NCBI GenBank assembly: GCA_023205875.1 | Contig: CP060759.1 | Location: forward strand, 473,501 to 537,500 | Source: Chloropicon primus | Lineage: Eukaryota > Chlorophyta > Chloropicophyceae > Chloropicales > Chloropicaceae | Length of the DNA: 64,000 nucleotides | Direction of reading: 5' to 3' | Part shown: in pieces, positions 28,692 through 39,072 of the stretch | Layout of the letters: every line of letters starts with the position of its first letter | How positions within the stretch are numbered: position 1 is the stretch's first letter | The notes under the pieces: model-generated | What the model was told of the DNA's origin: nothing | What the model saw: only the letters and a program-made list of their open reading frames with translations | Database searches by the model: none | Program-made: the position numbers and the translations under genes

Positions 28692-29740
28692 ATGGCGGCA
28701 GCGGCGGGGACGCGTTCCGTGAGCTTAATTGCGCTCACTGCTGGTGAGTAATTCACTCATCCACTCGGTGCTTTCGTCCTCCCCCCCTCTCTTTCGCTGA
28801 CCACCGGGAGGAACCTCATCCTCATCATCCTCCTCCTCCTCCTCATCCTCTTCTTCTTCTTCCAGGCGCAGGGGGAGCGATACTGGCGGGGAACGCGGAC
28901 ATCGTGGCGCACGTGGTGAAGGAAATTCTCCTGGCTGCGGGGAAGATAGCCTCTCGAGTCACCCAGCAAGGCGGCGGCTCGGCCTCCGGGTCAGTGCCGC
29001 CAGCTGCAGATGGTGCCTCCGTCCAAATCACGGAGCTCGCGCTCCAGGTGCAGGAGCTTTCGAGGATGGTGCACAAGGCGGTGGTGTCTGGGGGGCAAGG
29101 GGCCTCCAAGGGACCGAGCTGGCTCACAATTTTTCTTCTGACGTCCCTCGGGGCGTCCGGGGCCATGCAGCTCGGGGGCTTCGGGCCCCTCTCGTACCTG
29201 CTGGACTCGCTCTTCGTGACCAAGAACGTCTTCAAGAAGGGGGTCGGCCGGATCGGGGCCGAGGTGTCGAGCCTCGGGGACAGGGTGGCGCAGATGCGGT
29301 CCTTCTTCTCGGAGAGGATGGCCGCCCTGGACTCGAAGCAGGGCGAGTGCAACGAGGCCGTGGAGTCCTTGGGGAAGCGCGTGGATGGTGTGGCCAGGGA
29401 CGTGGCCCAGGTGGGCGAGGGACTCGACGCCGTGGACGCGAAGATCGACGGCCTGGGCGAAAGGCAGGACCTGGCGAACCGCGGCATCGGCCTCCTTTGC
29501 AAGGTCGTGATGCGTCAGCTCAACCAGGGGAACCGGACGTACGAGAACAGAAGCACGACCGCCGAGCTCGAGCACTACTTGAAGGACGAGCTCTTCAGGG
29601 GAAAGGCGGGTGACGGGGTCGCCCTCCCGGGTCTGAGGGACCTCCTGGTCCTCAAGGCGTCGAGGCCACCGAAGGGCCAGCAGCAGCAGCAGCAGCATGA
29701 GAAGAAGAAGGACAGCAGGGAACCCAAGTGGCTCGAGTAA
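28692..29740 (+). CDS. DUF1664-family membrane coiled-coil protein, 2 exons
   Basis: Family known from land plants and green algae; function unknown. Exons 28692-28743 and 28866-29740 (donor GTGAGT, acceptor TTCCAG) give 308 residues. N-terminal hydrophobic segment (TAGAGGAILAG), an amphipathic region, then the DUF1664 core: FLLTSLGASGAMQLGGFGPLS, a hydrophobic segment, and DSLFVTKNVFKKGVGRIGAEV, which matches the plant DVMFVTKxxMxxAV signature. A helical coiled coil follows (QVGEGLDAVDAKIDGLGERQ). The C-terminus has a short CAG repeat (Gln run) and a Lys-rich end. The 5' end lies only 100 bp from U6, in the opposite direction. Confidence 0.85.
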
Positions 29741-29765
29741 TGCGGTCCTCCTTGTCGCAAATCCA

Positions 29766-30160
29766 ATGCATGCGCCGACCTTGGTCCTCTGCATGATCAT
29801 CCACTCCAAGTGCTGGAAGGCTAACTTCTTGTACAACCACGTCGCGATGGGCATGACTGGTCTCGGGGCGAGCTCCAAGTACAAGCTCGTGCATGGTTCG
29901 TCTTCCCCATGCTCCAGCTCCTGGTGATCATCAACATGTTGAAGAACACAGGGAGAGGCCCATCGGAGCCGCCGATGGTTGGGTGGCCTCCCTCTCCAGG
30001 GAGGTCCTGGACACGGAGATCCACGGGCTCACCGACCGGATGACGTCCAACGTCGCCATGGACTGCAACATGTACAACTCTGTGTACACGCTTGTCGGGT
30101 GGGAGTGGAGCGTCCCTCTCGCCTCTCGCGATGCTCTTTTCGATGCAAGTAAAGGGAAAA
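29766..30160 (+). pseudogene. Broken cellular gene, family unknown
   Basis: Three successive stretches in different plus frames have host-like codon use and protein-like text: IIHSKCWKANFLYNHVAMG with GLGASSKYKLV (about 29766-29894), then AWFVFPMLQLLVIINMLKN (about 29891-29965), then GAADGWVASLSREVLDTEI and DCNMYNSVYTLVGWEW (about 29960-30110). No GT-AG introns join them, so at least two frameshifts break it. The middle stretch is hydrophobic, so the parent was probably a membrane protein. No family was recognised; a parent copy elsewhere in the genome is expected. Confidence 0.55.
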
Positions 30161-30440
30161 ATGATGTAAAAAAACACGTCCGTAACGGTTTTGGGTTTTT
30201 GGAGGGCAAGAGCGAACCCAAACAGTCGGACGACGACGGAACGAAAAACGAAACGACCGACGACAGGGAACGGCGTCGTCCTTGAGAGAAGCCAAAGCCT
30301 CTCCTTCTCCTTCTATCTTCTCCTTCTCCTTCTCCTCCTCCTCGAAGGCGGCTTGGAGGACACACACACCCCGACTTCGGGTTCCCTCTTGCATTCACGA
30401 TACCCATACCATACAGGTGGTGGTAGGGTTTTCGACGATC
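30161..30440. other. Spacer upstream of small membrane gene
   Basis: About 280 bp, with CTCCTTCT pyrimidine repeats (30298-30345). It probably holds the promoter of the next gene. Confidence 0.4.
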
Positions 30441-30977
30441 ATGGCGGAAGAAGCGACGTTCGACCAGAACACCGGACTGATGGTGAGTACGCGGGACGAC
30501 GAGGACGCCGGCCCATCCCACACACACGCACGCACTCACACACGCACGCACTCGATCAAGCACCACCACCACCACCACCACCTCCACCTTCATGCTCACA
30601 ACTTGTCTCTGCCCCTGCACCTCCTGGATCGAGAATGAACGCGCTGACCCACCGCTTCCTCGCTTTTCTTCTCTCCTGCGCAGGTGGTGACCTTCCTCCT
30701 CTCGGGGGTGGCCCTCGTCATCGGTTTTGGATTCCTGCTAGCGGTGGTCTTCGTCGAGCCCATCGTCATGGACAAGTACTACAAGCGGTGGTACGACAAG
30801 AGGAGGGAGGTCTGCGCCAGTGAGAGAGCGACGCAGAAAGAGAGAGAAGTGGCCAGTAACAACAACAGCAGCAACAAGTCAAACGGCACGAGAACCAACA
30901 CCGCCTCCGCCAGAGTCTCCCAGGGGTCGCTGCGGTCCACAGTTGAGCTGCTTGATTCATCCGCACCAAGGGCTTAA
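30441..30977 (+). CDS. Small single-pass membrane protein, 2 exons, 111 aa
   Basis: Unrecognised. Exon 1 (30441-30482) encodes MAEEATFDQNTGLM; exon 2 (30684-30977) begins after GCGCAG. A single transmembrane helix (VVTFLLSGVALVIGFGFLLAVVF, residues about 15-37) is followed by a basic segment with KYYKRWYDKRRE and a Ser/Asn-rich tail. By the positive-inside rule the C-terminus faces the cytosol or matrix. Small size and intron-interrupted start explain why it could be missed. The intron holds CA-rich repeats. Confidence 0.65.
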
Positions 30978-31427
30978 CTCCTCACTCACTGACACACACA
31001 CACACACACAGACACACACACAGACACACACACACGCCTTGCTGCTCCGGAATTAATAACAAACCCAATTTCATTTCCAGCGCGACTCCTCTTCCCCCTC
31101 CCCTCTCTCTCCCCTCTCTCTCATCCGCTTCAGCAGTCCTCTCCTGTCCTGTCCTGCTCTCCACCCAATGCCCAGAACCCTGGAACCACACATCCTCCAC
31201 GGGCATGCTCCACTCCCTCTTCACATTGAGCCTCCCCCCTCCCCCTCCCCCTCCCTCCCTCCGCTTCGCTTCATCTCATCCTCACCTTTTTGGCCATTAT
31301 TATTACTAGCAGCAGCAGCTCTGCTCTGCGTTCACGGCATAGACGACGAGGAGGAGGAGGAGGGTGCCGGGGTGCCGAGACCACGCCCTTCGACGCTTGC
31401 CACCAGCATAACCGTCGTCGTCGTCGT

Positions 31428-31464
<37 letters not shown>

Positions 31465-31671
31465 CTTGCTTGCTTACTTGAAAGGGAATGGCGTAGGTGT
31501 CCACGGCGGACTGATCGATTTCGCTCTGCTCCACCACCTTGCTGCTGTTGTTGTTGCCTGGTCGTGCTGGAATTCTTGTCCTGAAGCTCATGTGGACTTG
31601 ATCCAACAACTTTAGGCGGTCACCGGTCGTTCAATACATCACCATCATCGTCGTCATCATTATCATCATTG
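30978..31671. promoter_or_regulatory. Upstream region of importin gene with microsatellites
   Basis: 694 bp between co-directional genes. CA repeats (about 30990-31038), a CT run (31431-31462) and an ATC triplet run (about 31634-31668) reaching the start codon. No gene recognised. Confidence 0.55.
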
Positions 31672-34656
31672 ATGGCAGCAGCAGGGGCTTCTCCTCCTCC
31701 TAGTGGGGATATCCTGGCGCAGGCCATCACGGCGGTGCTTCACACGGCAGCCCCCCAGGATGCTGCAGCTGCTCACTCGTGGCTCACCCGGTTTGCAGAG
31801 ACCAAGGAGGCATGGCAGACTTCGCTGGACCTCCTGGGACCCCAGCACCAATCCAACGAGGTGCAGTTCTTCGTCGCGAACCTGTTGTACAAGAAGGTGA
31901 GGGCCAACTTCAAGGCGACTGACTTCGATTCGGAGGAGGAGAGGCAGGGGGTCCTGCTCGCGATAAATGCCAAGCTGCAGATGATCCTCAGCACGAATAC
32001 CGTGAGCTCGTCGCCCTCGTCGTCGTCGCTAGTTGTGGACAGGCTGGCACTGGCGAGGGCGCTCGGGGCCGTCCAAAGCAGCTCCCCCGATCCCGTGGTC
32101 AGCGATGCCATCTCCTGGATCTCTGCTGGGAGCGGGAACGGGACCACGGACAAGGTGGCGTTCACAATGCTTCTGACTCTGGCGGAAGAGGCGAACAATC
32201 TCGAGGCCGCGAGGAGGCAGCCCTTCGCGCAAATGCTGGTCGCGAGGGTGGGCGAGCTCTTCAAATGCCTCGACCACGCGGTCCAGGGGCACCCGCACAG
32301 GATGATGGCCTGCTTTCAGCACATGGGCCCAAGCCTCGTCGAGTGGATCAAGGTTACCGCCGGCCAACCCGGCGGCCTGGGCCTGGGTCTCATAGTCGGC
32401 ACGTATGGGAACCTTTTCAACTTTCTCCTGAACGCGATCGTCTCGGACAACTCCATCGGGGCCGGGGAAGCCATCGCGGCAATGATCGAGAACAGCCCGC
32501 CGAGCGACCAGCAACTTTACCCCCAGCTGATCCGCTACTTGCTGGTGGAGAACGGCAGCAAAGTCATAGGTTCCGACGAGGGCATTGAGGCGACCACTTG
32601 CATCGCGTCCGCAATAGCCACGAACCACGGAAGCTTCTTCCAGTGGCAGGAAGGCCTGCAGTTGGCCGACTTCCTGCTGCGGGCCCTGGATCGTGGGGGG
32701 TCCAGGTGCGGAAAGGAGAAAATCTTGGAGTTTTTCATCGACCTGAACTCCGTTCCAGCGTACGAGCGCCTGCCTCAGCTCAGGAACGAGCTGTATGAGA
32801 GCCTTTTGACCCGCCTGATCCTTCAAGTAGCCTCGTACCCGCCAGACTTTCAGGGCTGGGACTCCTGCTTCGATGACGACGAGGACTCTTTCCACAGGTT
32901 CAGGGAGCAGTTCCTGGTGGACTTGTTCGAGATCACTTACGAGCTGATCGGCTTGAGCTATTTCAGGTGCATCATGTCCCTCTTCGAGAGGTTCAAGGAT
33001 AAAACTGCGGCGGGGGGCTCCTGGCAGACCGCGGAGGCCGTGATGTACGCCCTGCGGATCGTTTCGGTCCAAGTGAAATCGAGGCTCAACTCGAAGAGCC
33101 ACCAGACCCAAGCAGACATGGCGGACACGGCGGACGTGCACCAGATGCTGGTCATCGTGTTCACGCACGTCACGAGCGGCGTGGCGCAGGTCGGCGCGGA
33201 GGACATCTTCCTGTCGAACGCGGTCCTGGTCGAGAGTGTGGCGAGGCTGATAGGGTCGTACGGGCAGTGGTTCAGCAAGAACCCCCAAAGCCCGATTGAG
33301 CAGTGCCTCAGCTACTTGATACGTGGGACGGGGGGGAGCAAGGGTGGGGGCACCGGGGCCAGGCCCTCTTCCCACGCTTCCCATGCCTTCAAAGTCCTCT
33401 GCATCAAGTGTGGCTTCCGATTGAAATCCAGGGAAACCGTGCTGGGGCTGATCGGCGCGACGTCCGAGCGCATGAACAGCCCCGCAGTGAGTCTGCCCGA
33501 CAAGAAAGCTCTGGTCGAGGGAGTCTCGCGACTCATTAATTTGCTGAAGGTGGAAGACGCTTACTTTGCTGCCGAGCAGCTGCTGCACCCCGTGCTGAGC
33601 CACTTGAGCAACGAATTTATTGCCAGCACGGGCGGGCAAGGGGTGTTCGACCTCAAGGACGGCCTGGAGATTTACGCTTCGGCTATCATCTTCTTCGAGT
33701 TCCCGAGCTTGCGGCCCGGGGCCGTCCACCCGACGCTGTACATTCTGCAAAAGTCGTGGGAGATGTTCCAGGCCATGCTGGAGAACGAGGAGGCCACCAA
33801 GCTCGAGGACAACGCCGAGGCGTTCTGCAGCATATTCAGGAACGTGATCCAATCCGCCAAGACCGCCGCGATCGACGTGGTTCCAGCGATTCTGTCGAGA
33901 ACCCTGCACCTTCTGCGGCTCCACGCTCATTCCACGTGCCTCGAGGTCGTGGCGTCCGCGGTCGAGGTGTTTGGCAGCGATGATCGCGTCAAGCAGCACC
34001 TGGGGGAGGTCGTGCACCAGAGCCTGTCGGTCTCCTTCGCCTTCCTGCAGACCGTGAAGATCGGGGAGAACGCCGAGCACGTGCAGGCTATTTACGACGT
34101 CGCCAGCAGGTGCCTGATCTTCAGACCGGAGATCGTCCTGTCGCCCCAAGTCCTTGAGATCTTGGTGCAGATGGGGAGCTCCAACGTCAAGCTGAGGGAG
34201 AGGGAGAGCTTCACGGCGGTGAACGCTTTCCTCTCCCAGCTCTTCAACTTGCTGGGGGCTCAGAGGACTCCCGCCTGGGCGGCGGCGAAGCCGGCGGCCA
34301 TGGATTGCCTGGCGAGGAACGGTGGGGGGCTCCTGGTGAACATGCTGGACGCGTTTAGGGAGACGTGCCCCGCCCACATGTTCCGATCCCTCGGGTCCTG
34401 CATTTACCACTTCAAGAACGTCCTTGGCCCGGTGTTCGACCAGGTCTTCCTGGAGGCGGTGAAGCGCCACGTCGCCCTTTGCAACGGCGCGGGGAAGCAG
34501 GGGCTCGCGTTCCAGGAGCAGGACGCGGCCTGCTTCGTCCGCGCGGTGCTCAAGCAGCCCCCGCTGCCGAGGCCCAAGTTCGAAGCCATCTTCAGCGACT
34601 TTGCCAAGGTGAGCCGGAGGGAGCTCAACTCGGACGCCCTGCGCATGTACGAGTAG
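31672..34656 (+). CDS. Importin-beta family, transportin-3/MOS14 type
   Basis: Nuclear import receptor; the TNPO3/MOS14 class carries SR-type splicing factors. 994 residues in a single exon. N-terminal importin-beta-like region: AHSWLTRFAETKEAWQTSLDLL and NEVQFFVANLLYKKVRANF, characteristic of transportin-3/importin-13. HEAT-type helical repeats run throughout (RLPQLRNELYESLLTRLILQ; ITYELIGLSYFRCIMSLFE; FPSLRPGAVHPTLYILQKSW), and the C-terminus FSDFAKVSRRELNSDALRMYE fits the class. Start at ATG 31672 inside an ATC/GCA-rich leader. A long open frame on the opposite strand (32029-34725) is a mirror of GC-rich codons and was not annotated. Confidence 0.88.
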   Translation: MAAAGASPPPSGDILAQAITAVLHTAAPQDAAAAHSWLTRFAETKEAWQTSLDLLGPQHQSNEVQFFVANLLYKKVRANFKATDFDSEEERQGVLLAINAKLQMILSTNTVSSSPSSSSLVVDRLALARALGAVQSSSPDPVVSDAISWISAGSGNGTTDKVAFTMLLTLAEEANNLEAARRQPFAQMLVARVGELFKCLDHAVQGHPHRMMACFQHMGPSLVEWIKVTAGQPGGLGLGLIVGTYGNLFNFLLNAIVSDNSIGAGEAIAAMIENSPPSDQQLYPQLIRYLLVENGSKVIGSDEGIEATTCIASAIATNHGSFFQWQEGLQLADFLLRALDRGGSRCGKEKILEFFIDLNSVPAYERLPQLRNELYESLLTRLILQVASYPPDFQGWDSCFDDDEDSFHRFREQFLVDLFEITYELIGLSYFRCIMSLFERFKDKTAAGGSWQTAEAVMYALRIVSVQVKSRLNSKSHQTQADMADTADVHQMLVIVFTHVTSGVAQVGAEDIFLSNAVLVESVARLIGSYGQWFSKNPQSPIEQCLSYLIRGTGGSKGGGTGARPSSHASHAFKVLCIKCGFRLKSRETVLGLIGATSERMNSPAVSLPDKKALVEGVSRLINLLKVEDAYFAAEQLLHPVLSHLSNEFIASTGGQGVFDLKDGLEIYASAIIFFEFPSLRPGAVHPTLYILQKSWEMFQAMLENEEATKLEDNAEAFCSIFRNVIQSAKTAAIDVVPAILSRTLHLLRLHAHSTCLEVVASAVEVFGSDDRVKQHLGEVVHQSLSVSFAFLQTVKIGENAEHVQAIYDVASRCLIFRPEIVLSPQVLEILVQMGSSNVKLRERESFTAVNAFLSQLFNLLGAQRTPAWAAAKPAAMDCLARNGGGLLVNMLDAFRETCPAHMFRSLGSCIYHFKNVLGPVFDQVFLEAVKRHVALCNGAGKQGLAFQEQDAACFVRAVLKQPPLPRPKFEAIFSDFAKVSRRELNSDALRMYE

Positions 34657-35295
34657 CGAGGACGGTGGAGGTGGAGGTGGAGGTGAGAAGGAACGAAAAC
34701 GAAAACGAAAACGAAAGACTCTCATATTATCATATTTAATGAACCGGGATTACTATATTGTCTATGCCCCACCCCACCCACGCACGCACGCACACAATGA
34801 ACCCCATGTGCATCCCTCCAGGCAGGCAGGCTTGGTCCTTCCCTTTACCCACAGAGACCCTGCTGATAATCCACTCCATCCCATCCATGCAAGGAAGCAA
34901 GCCAGCATCTTGGGTAAACTATAATACGGCCAAGCTTGCCGACCCAGGTCCGTTACCTCCTCCTCCCTCCTCTTCCTTTCCCTTGGGATCCCTGCCCCTT
35001 ATCCGGATAAGATCATCTGTTCTTTCGTAGGAATTCCATCTTAGCCAGGGAGCTCGCGCGGCCACAAAAAATAAAAGAAGACGAAAAAAAAAAGCGGCTC
35101 CGACAGAGGAGTAGTTTGTGTTCACGAGCGACGACGGAGGGAGAGCGCGACCGGTTGTGGTTCCTGTCGAGGAGGAGAAGCTCTTCCATTCTCCGTTGAA
35201 TTATTTTTCTTCCTTGCTTTTCTCATTCTTTTTCTTGTTCCGAAAAAGGGGAAGCGAGAGCAACTTGGTGTCTCTCACTCGTCTGAACAAGAGAG
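34657..35295. other. Intergenic spacer
   Basis: 639 bp. GAAAAC repeats follow the importin stop (about 34692-34715), and short GCAC and CCACC repeats lie near 34770-34795. The last 150 bp, T-rich, should be the bS1c promoter and leader. Confidence 0.5.
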
Positions 35296-36504
35296 ATGAA
35301 GATGAAGATGAAGATGAAGATGAAGATGAATGGTGTGACTTGTTCACCCTCGAAGGTGTGTGGGGTTGTGAGGGTACCCTCGCGAGGGAGGAGGCAGATG
35401 ACGGCGTGCCACGCGGCGGCGAAGAAGGCGACGACGTCGGGGCAGGCGGTGGGCGCGGCGGCGTTCGAGGAGGTGGACCAGGCCTTCGGGGCGCTCAAGG
35501 ACTGGAACGGCGACCTGGATGACTTTAAGATGGAGACGGACTTGTCCAAGCTCGTGTCGGAGGAGGACCTCGCGGAGAAGAGGAAGGAGTTCGAGGGCTT
35601 GCTCGACACGTATTCTTACAGGTTCCAGCCAGGCGACAGGGTGGTGGGTTTGGTCCTCTCTGTAGGCAAGAGGGGGTGCACGGTGGAGATTGGTGCCAAG
35701 CTTCCAGCGTTCTGCCCGGCCTACGAGCTGTCGGTCAAGAGCAACACGAACGTCAGGGCCCTGATCAAGGCCGGAATGGAGAGGGAGTTCGAGGTGATCC
35801 CCTCCAGGACCAACGGGGAGACCCTCTTCGTGTCCGCGAGGCTGATCGAGAGCTCCTTGGCCTGGAAGAGGGTCATGCAGCTCTACGAGAAGAACACCGT
35901 GGTGGAGGTGAGGATCAAGCACGTGAGCCGAGGCGGTGCGATCGTGGAGCTCGAGAACCTCCAGGGCTTCATCCCCAAGTCCCACCTGGGGATGGACCTC
36001 GACAAGGCCAAGGAGAACATCGGGAAGACGCTCGTCGCCAAGTTCCTGGAGGCCGACGCGGAGTCCAACCGGCTCGTCCTCTCTCACAGGCTCGCGAACG
36101 TGCAGAGCAACGTGAAGGACCTCGAAGTGGGGAGCGTCATCAAGGGCAAGGTCGTCGCGGTCAAGGACTACGGGGCCTTCGTGGACCTTGGCTTGGAATT
36201 CAACGCCCTCCTGCACGTGTCCCAGATTAGTTACAACCGTTTGTTCAACGTGGACCAGGTCCTTTCCGTGGGAGACGAGATCAAGGCCATGGTTCTGAGC
36301 TACGACGCCAACCGCGGCAGGGTCAGCCTTTCGACGAAGAAGCTGGAGGGAGAGCCCGGAGACATGCTCAGGGACCCCGCCAAGGTTTTCGACAACGCGG
36401 AGCAGATGGCGTCCCAGTTCAGGGAGAGGGTCGCCGCGGCCGAGGCTGTGGCCAGAGCGAGCGCGGCGGAGACCAAAAAGACGGAGGAAGTGAAGGCCGA
36501 GTGA
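35296..36504 (+). CDS. Plastid ribosomal protein bS1 (three S1 domains)
   Basis: RNA-binding protein of the plastid 30S subunit. 402 residues from the first ATG. Three S1/OB domains: about 115-185 (GDRVVGLVLSVGKRGCTVEIG), 200-265 (VEVRIKHVSRGGAIVELENLQGFIP) and 280-350 (GSVIKGKVVAVKDYGAFVDLG, ending GRVSLSTKKLE), the number known for algal PRPS1. An Arg/Ser/Ala-rich leader after VTCSPSKVCGV fits a transit peptide. The start is inside a GATGAA hexamer array that supplies six in-frame ATGs (35296 to 35326), so true leaders may read (MK)n or simply MNGV. Ala/Glu-rich C-terminus. Confidence 0.9.
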   Translation: MKMKMKMKMKMNGVTCSPSKVCGVVRVPSRGRRQMTACHAAAKKATTSGQAVGAAAFEEVDQAFGALKDWNGDLDDFKMETDLSKLVSEEDLAEKRKEFEGLLDTYSYRFQPGDRVVGLVLSVGKRGCTVEIGAKLPAFCPAYELSVKSNTNVRALIKAGMEREFEVIPSRTNGETLFVSARLIESSLAWKRVMQLYEKNTVVEVRIKHVSRGGAIVELENLQGFIPKSHLGMDLDKAKENIGKTLVAKFLEADAESNRLVLSHRLANVQSNVKDLEVGSVIKGKVVAVKDYGAFVDLGLEFNALLHVSQISYNRLFNVDQVLSVGDEIKAMVLSYDANRGRVSLSTKKLEGEPGDMLRDPAKVFDNAEQMASQFRERVAAAEAVARASAAETKKTEEVKAE

Positions 36505-36626
36505 AGGAAAGAAGCGCGACGAGTGTTCCAGTACCAAAATGCCATATGTAATCAAAGCTTTTCTTTCTTCCCTAAAAAAAAAAAACACAAGCAGAAAGAC
36601 GGCAGCAACAATTTTTATAGCTAGCT

Positions 36627-37544
36627 TTACATCACCTGCGCGACGTCCGAGTGCCTCTGCTCCTCGAAGTTGAGGGCCTCGAGGGCCTCCTTGTGCACCC
36701 CCTCGTCCCCGGCCGCAATGACCTCTGTGGCCTCCACGTTCGACAAGTCAAAGTTGTCAAAGGGATTCCCGTTCCAGTCCGTGATGACGCCGCCCGCGCC
36801 TTGCACGATGGGCACGAGCGCCATGTAATCGAAGGGCTTCATGTCTGCCTCGCACACGACGTCGCAGAAGCCCATCGAAAGCAAACCGTAAGCGTAACAG
36901 TCGCACCCATACAACGGAGTCCTGACCTTGGTGCAGACGTGCTCAAAGGACAATGCAGTGGAGCCCTGGAACATGTCGGGGGAAGTGGCGTAAAGGTACG
37001 CGGAGCCGAGGGAATCGCACTCCCTGACGCCCACGTCCTTGTGGTTGAACTGGGTCTTCTGGCCCTTCACCCCCACCCACCTCTCGCCGAGGATGGGCTG
37101 GTCAATGATGCCCAGGATGGGCTCGCCGTCGCATACAAGAGCTATGAGGGTGCCGAAAAGCGGCTTTCCCGTGATGAAGCTCTTTGTCCCGTCTATCGGA
37201 TCCAAAACCCACACCATCTTCGCCTCCTCAGTCCCGCTCTCCCTTCCCGGAACGTGGCACCCATACTCTTCCCCATAGATGGAGTGCCCAGGAAAGTAGT
37301 CCTCAATCACTTCGCGCATGGCCTTCTCGGCCTCCTTGTCCGCAATCGTCACAGGGGACTCGTCCTCCTTCAGCTCCAGGCTTATCGAAGACATCGCTGG
37401 GGAGTACCTGAAGTACTTCCTCGTCACCTTGCTCGCTGCGTCGGCAACCTTGTTGGCAACCTGCCCGAAGAGGAGAGACAAAAGTAAACCAACACCGCCA
37501 GACATCAGACACTGCGTGGAAACCTCCCCCCTCGCGGGATGGGA

Positions 37545-37595
<51 letters not shown>

Positions 37596-37779
37596 AAACA
37601 CAATCACTCACCTTGACGATCTTCGGATCGATCTCGCCGTCTGCAACAGCACGAAGCCTCGTCGTACAACCACGCTGCCTCCTTCGCCCTGAGGAGGAAG
37701 GAGCAGTTTTCCAACCGGGTTGGGCCGGTGCCCTCGCGAAGCTCGTCGCCGTCACCTGCAACGCGCTCCCTCTCACCAT
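36627..37779 (-). CDS. HISN7: Histidinol-phosphate phosphatase, IMP-like (HISN7/IMPL2), 2 exons
   Basis: Mg-dependent phosphatase of the inositol monophosphatase superfamily; in plants IMPL2 catalyses the histidinol-phosphate step of plastid histidine synthesis. Exons 37612-37779 and 36627-37460, 333 residues. Arg/Ser/Thr-rich N-terminus (MVRGSALQVTATSFARAP) fits a plastid leader. Metal motifs: SPVTIADKEAE, YGEEYG (Glu ligand), WVLDPIDGTKSFITG (DPIDGT) and the C-terminal motif DMKPFDYMALVPIVQGAGG, with the WD-like EADxxPYDxxA pattern of HISN7. The intron carries a 40-bp CA repeat. Upstream non-ATG extension of the frame is ignored. Confidence 0.88.
37553..37593. repeat. (CA)n microsatellite in HISN7 intron
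   Basis: About 20 CA units next to the splice donor of the single intron. Confidence 0.95.
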
Positions 37780-38148
37780 CGCTTCGACAAAGGTCTCAAT
37801 CAACTCAAACTGATCGCCAAGCGCTGCTTGCTTGCTTGCTTTTCACGTGCTCGTGCTACGGCACTTGAGGATATTTTTGGATGAATGATGGATGGATGAA
37901 TGAAGTTTGGGACGGTTGCGGTGTGGGTGATGGTGACGGAGGCGAGAGGGAGGGCCCGGGCATCGATTCCCTGTCTTCGTGGTCTTTCTCTTGATTCCTC
38001 GCTTGCTGAGAATGGCCCACTTGGCAGGGTTTGAGAGACCAGAAGAGCGTTGTCATTGTGTTTATTTCTTGGGCTGTTACACTTGTCGCTGGAGTGCCCG
38101 GCGGTGGGATTGAGGCCTTCCGCTGGGCGCCAGGGAGGCGACGGGGTT
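37780..38148. other. Intergenic spacer
   Basis: 369 bp between HISN7 and the first cytochrome b5 reductase gene, both on the minus strand. A GCTT tetranucleotide run (about 37826-37840) and an ATGGATGA-type repeat (about 37882-37902) are visible. No gene. Confidence 0.5.
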
Positions 38149-39072
38149 TTAGAATTTGAAGACCTGGTCTGAGGTGTACCCGAGGTCCTTCAACAAGCCC
38201 TTGAGCTCTCCCTGGGACTTGTCAGGGGCCTTGTCGCCGGAGATGACGTTCATCATCGGCGGGGGACCGCACACGAACACCATGTTCTCGTTCGAGGGGG
38301 CGGGCATCCTCTGCTGCAGCATCTCCTTGGTGATGTACCCCTTCCCTCCCTTCCAGAAGAAGCCTGGCTTGTCCAGGACGTAGAACACCTCGAACCTGTC
38401 CGGGTGCTTCTTCGCGTACTCGTCCAGCTCCTTCCTCAATATGATGTCCTTCTCGGTCACGTTGCCGAAGATGAGGGACACCTTGGTCTTGTCCTCCGGG
38501 TTGCTCAGGATGGCCTCCGCGACTTGGAGCATGGGCGTGATGCCCGTGCCGCCCGCGACCATGCCGATGTGCTTCTTCATGTTGGCCGCGTAAGGGAGCT
38601 TGACGATCGGCCCCTTGATCTCCAGGCTGTCCCCTGTCTTGAGGTTCCCAAAGTGCTTGGACATCACGCCCTTCTCGTACACCTTGACCACCAGGTCGAA
38701 GTGTCCTTTGGTAGTCGCCGAGGAGGTTGGAGTATAAGGCCTGACGACGTGCTCTTTGGTGCCGTCCTCCTGCTCTTCCCCGATCCTCGCCCGAACGAGG
38801 AGGCAGGAAGCGACCGGGAGGTTGATGGAGTCCTCCGCGTCGTCGAGCTTGAACCTGTACAAGTGCGTGTTCCCCGTGACTTTTGTGCGCTCGCTCAGCG
38901 TGAACGGAACCCAAGCGTCCTCTTGCATGCCCCCGTGCTGCTTGGCTTTCACCCTCGTCATCGTCGCCCTCCTCGCCGCTTCCTTCGAAGAAAGGGTGCG
39001 CGAGGCGCTGCCGCGGAGACCTCCGTACGCCCTCCTGCCGACCAGGCGAGGCCCTCCTCGTGCCAGCATCAT
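38149..39072 (-). CDS. NADH-cytochrome b5 reductase, copy 1
   Basis: FAD enzyme passing electrons from NADH to cytochrome b5 (fatty-acid desaturation, sterol synthesis). 307 residues from the ATG at 39072. FAD-binding RPYTPTS, FNLKTGDSLEIKGP-like turn, then the NADH domain with GGTGITPMLQV, VFVCGPPPMMNVISG and C-terminal FKF, all family signatures. The N-terminal about 45 residues (MMLARGGPRLVGRRAYGG) are basic and contain no clear membrane helix, unlike copy 2, suggesting mitochondrial or plastid import. Its catalytic region is almost identical at DNA level to the inverted copy at 39727-40689. Confidence 0.93.
   Translation of the reverse strand: MMLARGGPRLVGRRAYGGLRGSASRTLSSKEAARRATMTRVKAKQHGGMQEDAWVPFTLSERTKVTGNTHLYRFKLDDAEDSINLPVASCLLVRARIGEEQEDGTKEHVVRPYTPTSSATTKGHFDLVVKVYEKGVMSKHFGNLKTGDSLEIKGPIVKLPYAANMKKHIGMVAGGTGITPMLQVAEAILSNPEDKTKVSLIFGNVTEKDIILRKELDEYAKKHPDRFEVFYVLDKPGFFWKGGKGYITKEMLQQRMPAPSNENMVFVCGPPPMMNVISGDKAPDKSQGELKGLLKDLGYTSDQVFKF

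Noticed and set aside
29931-30620. Minus-strand coding gene over the broken plus gene
   Set aside because: Plus frames have host codon use; the minus frame is Ser/Arg/Val-rich and driven by CA/GT repeats.
32029-34725. Minus-strand open frame of about 898 codons antisense to the importin gene
   Set aside because: Mirror frame of transportin-3 coding; no family signature and unnatural composition.
35344-36588. Minus-strand open frame of about 414 codons antisense to bS1c
   Set aside because: His/Leu/Val-rich mirror translation of the S1 gene; no independent evidence.
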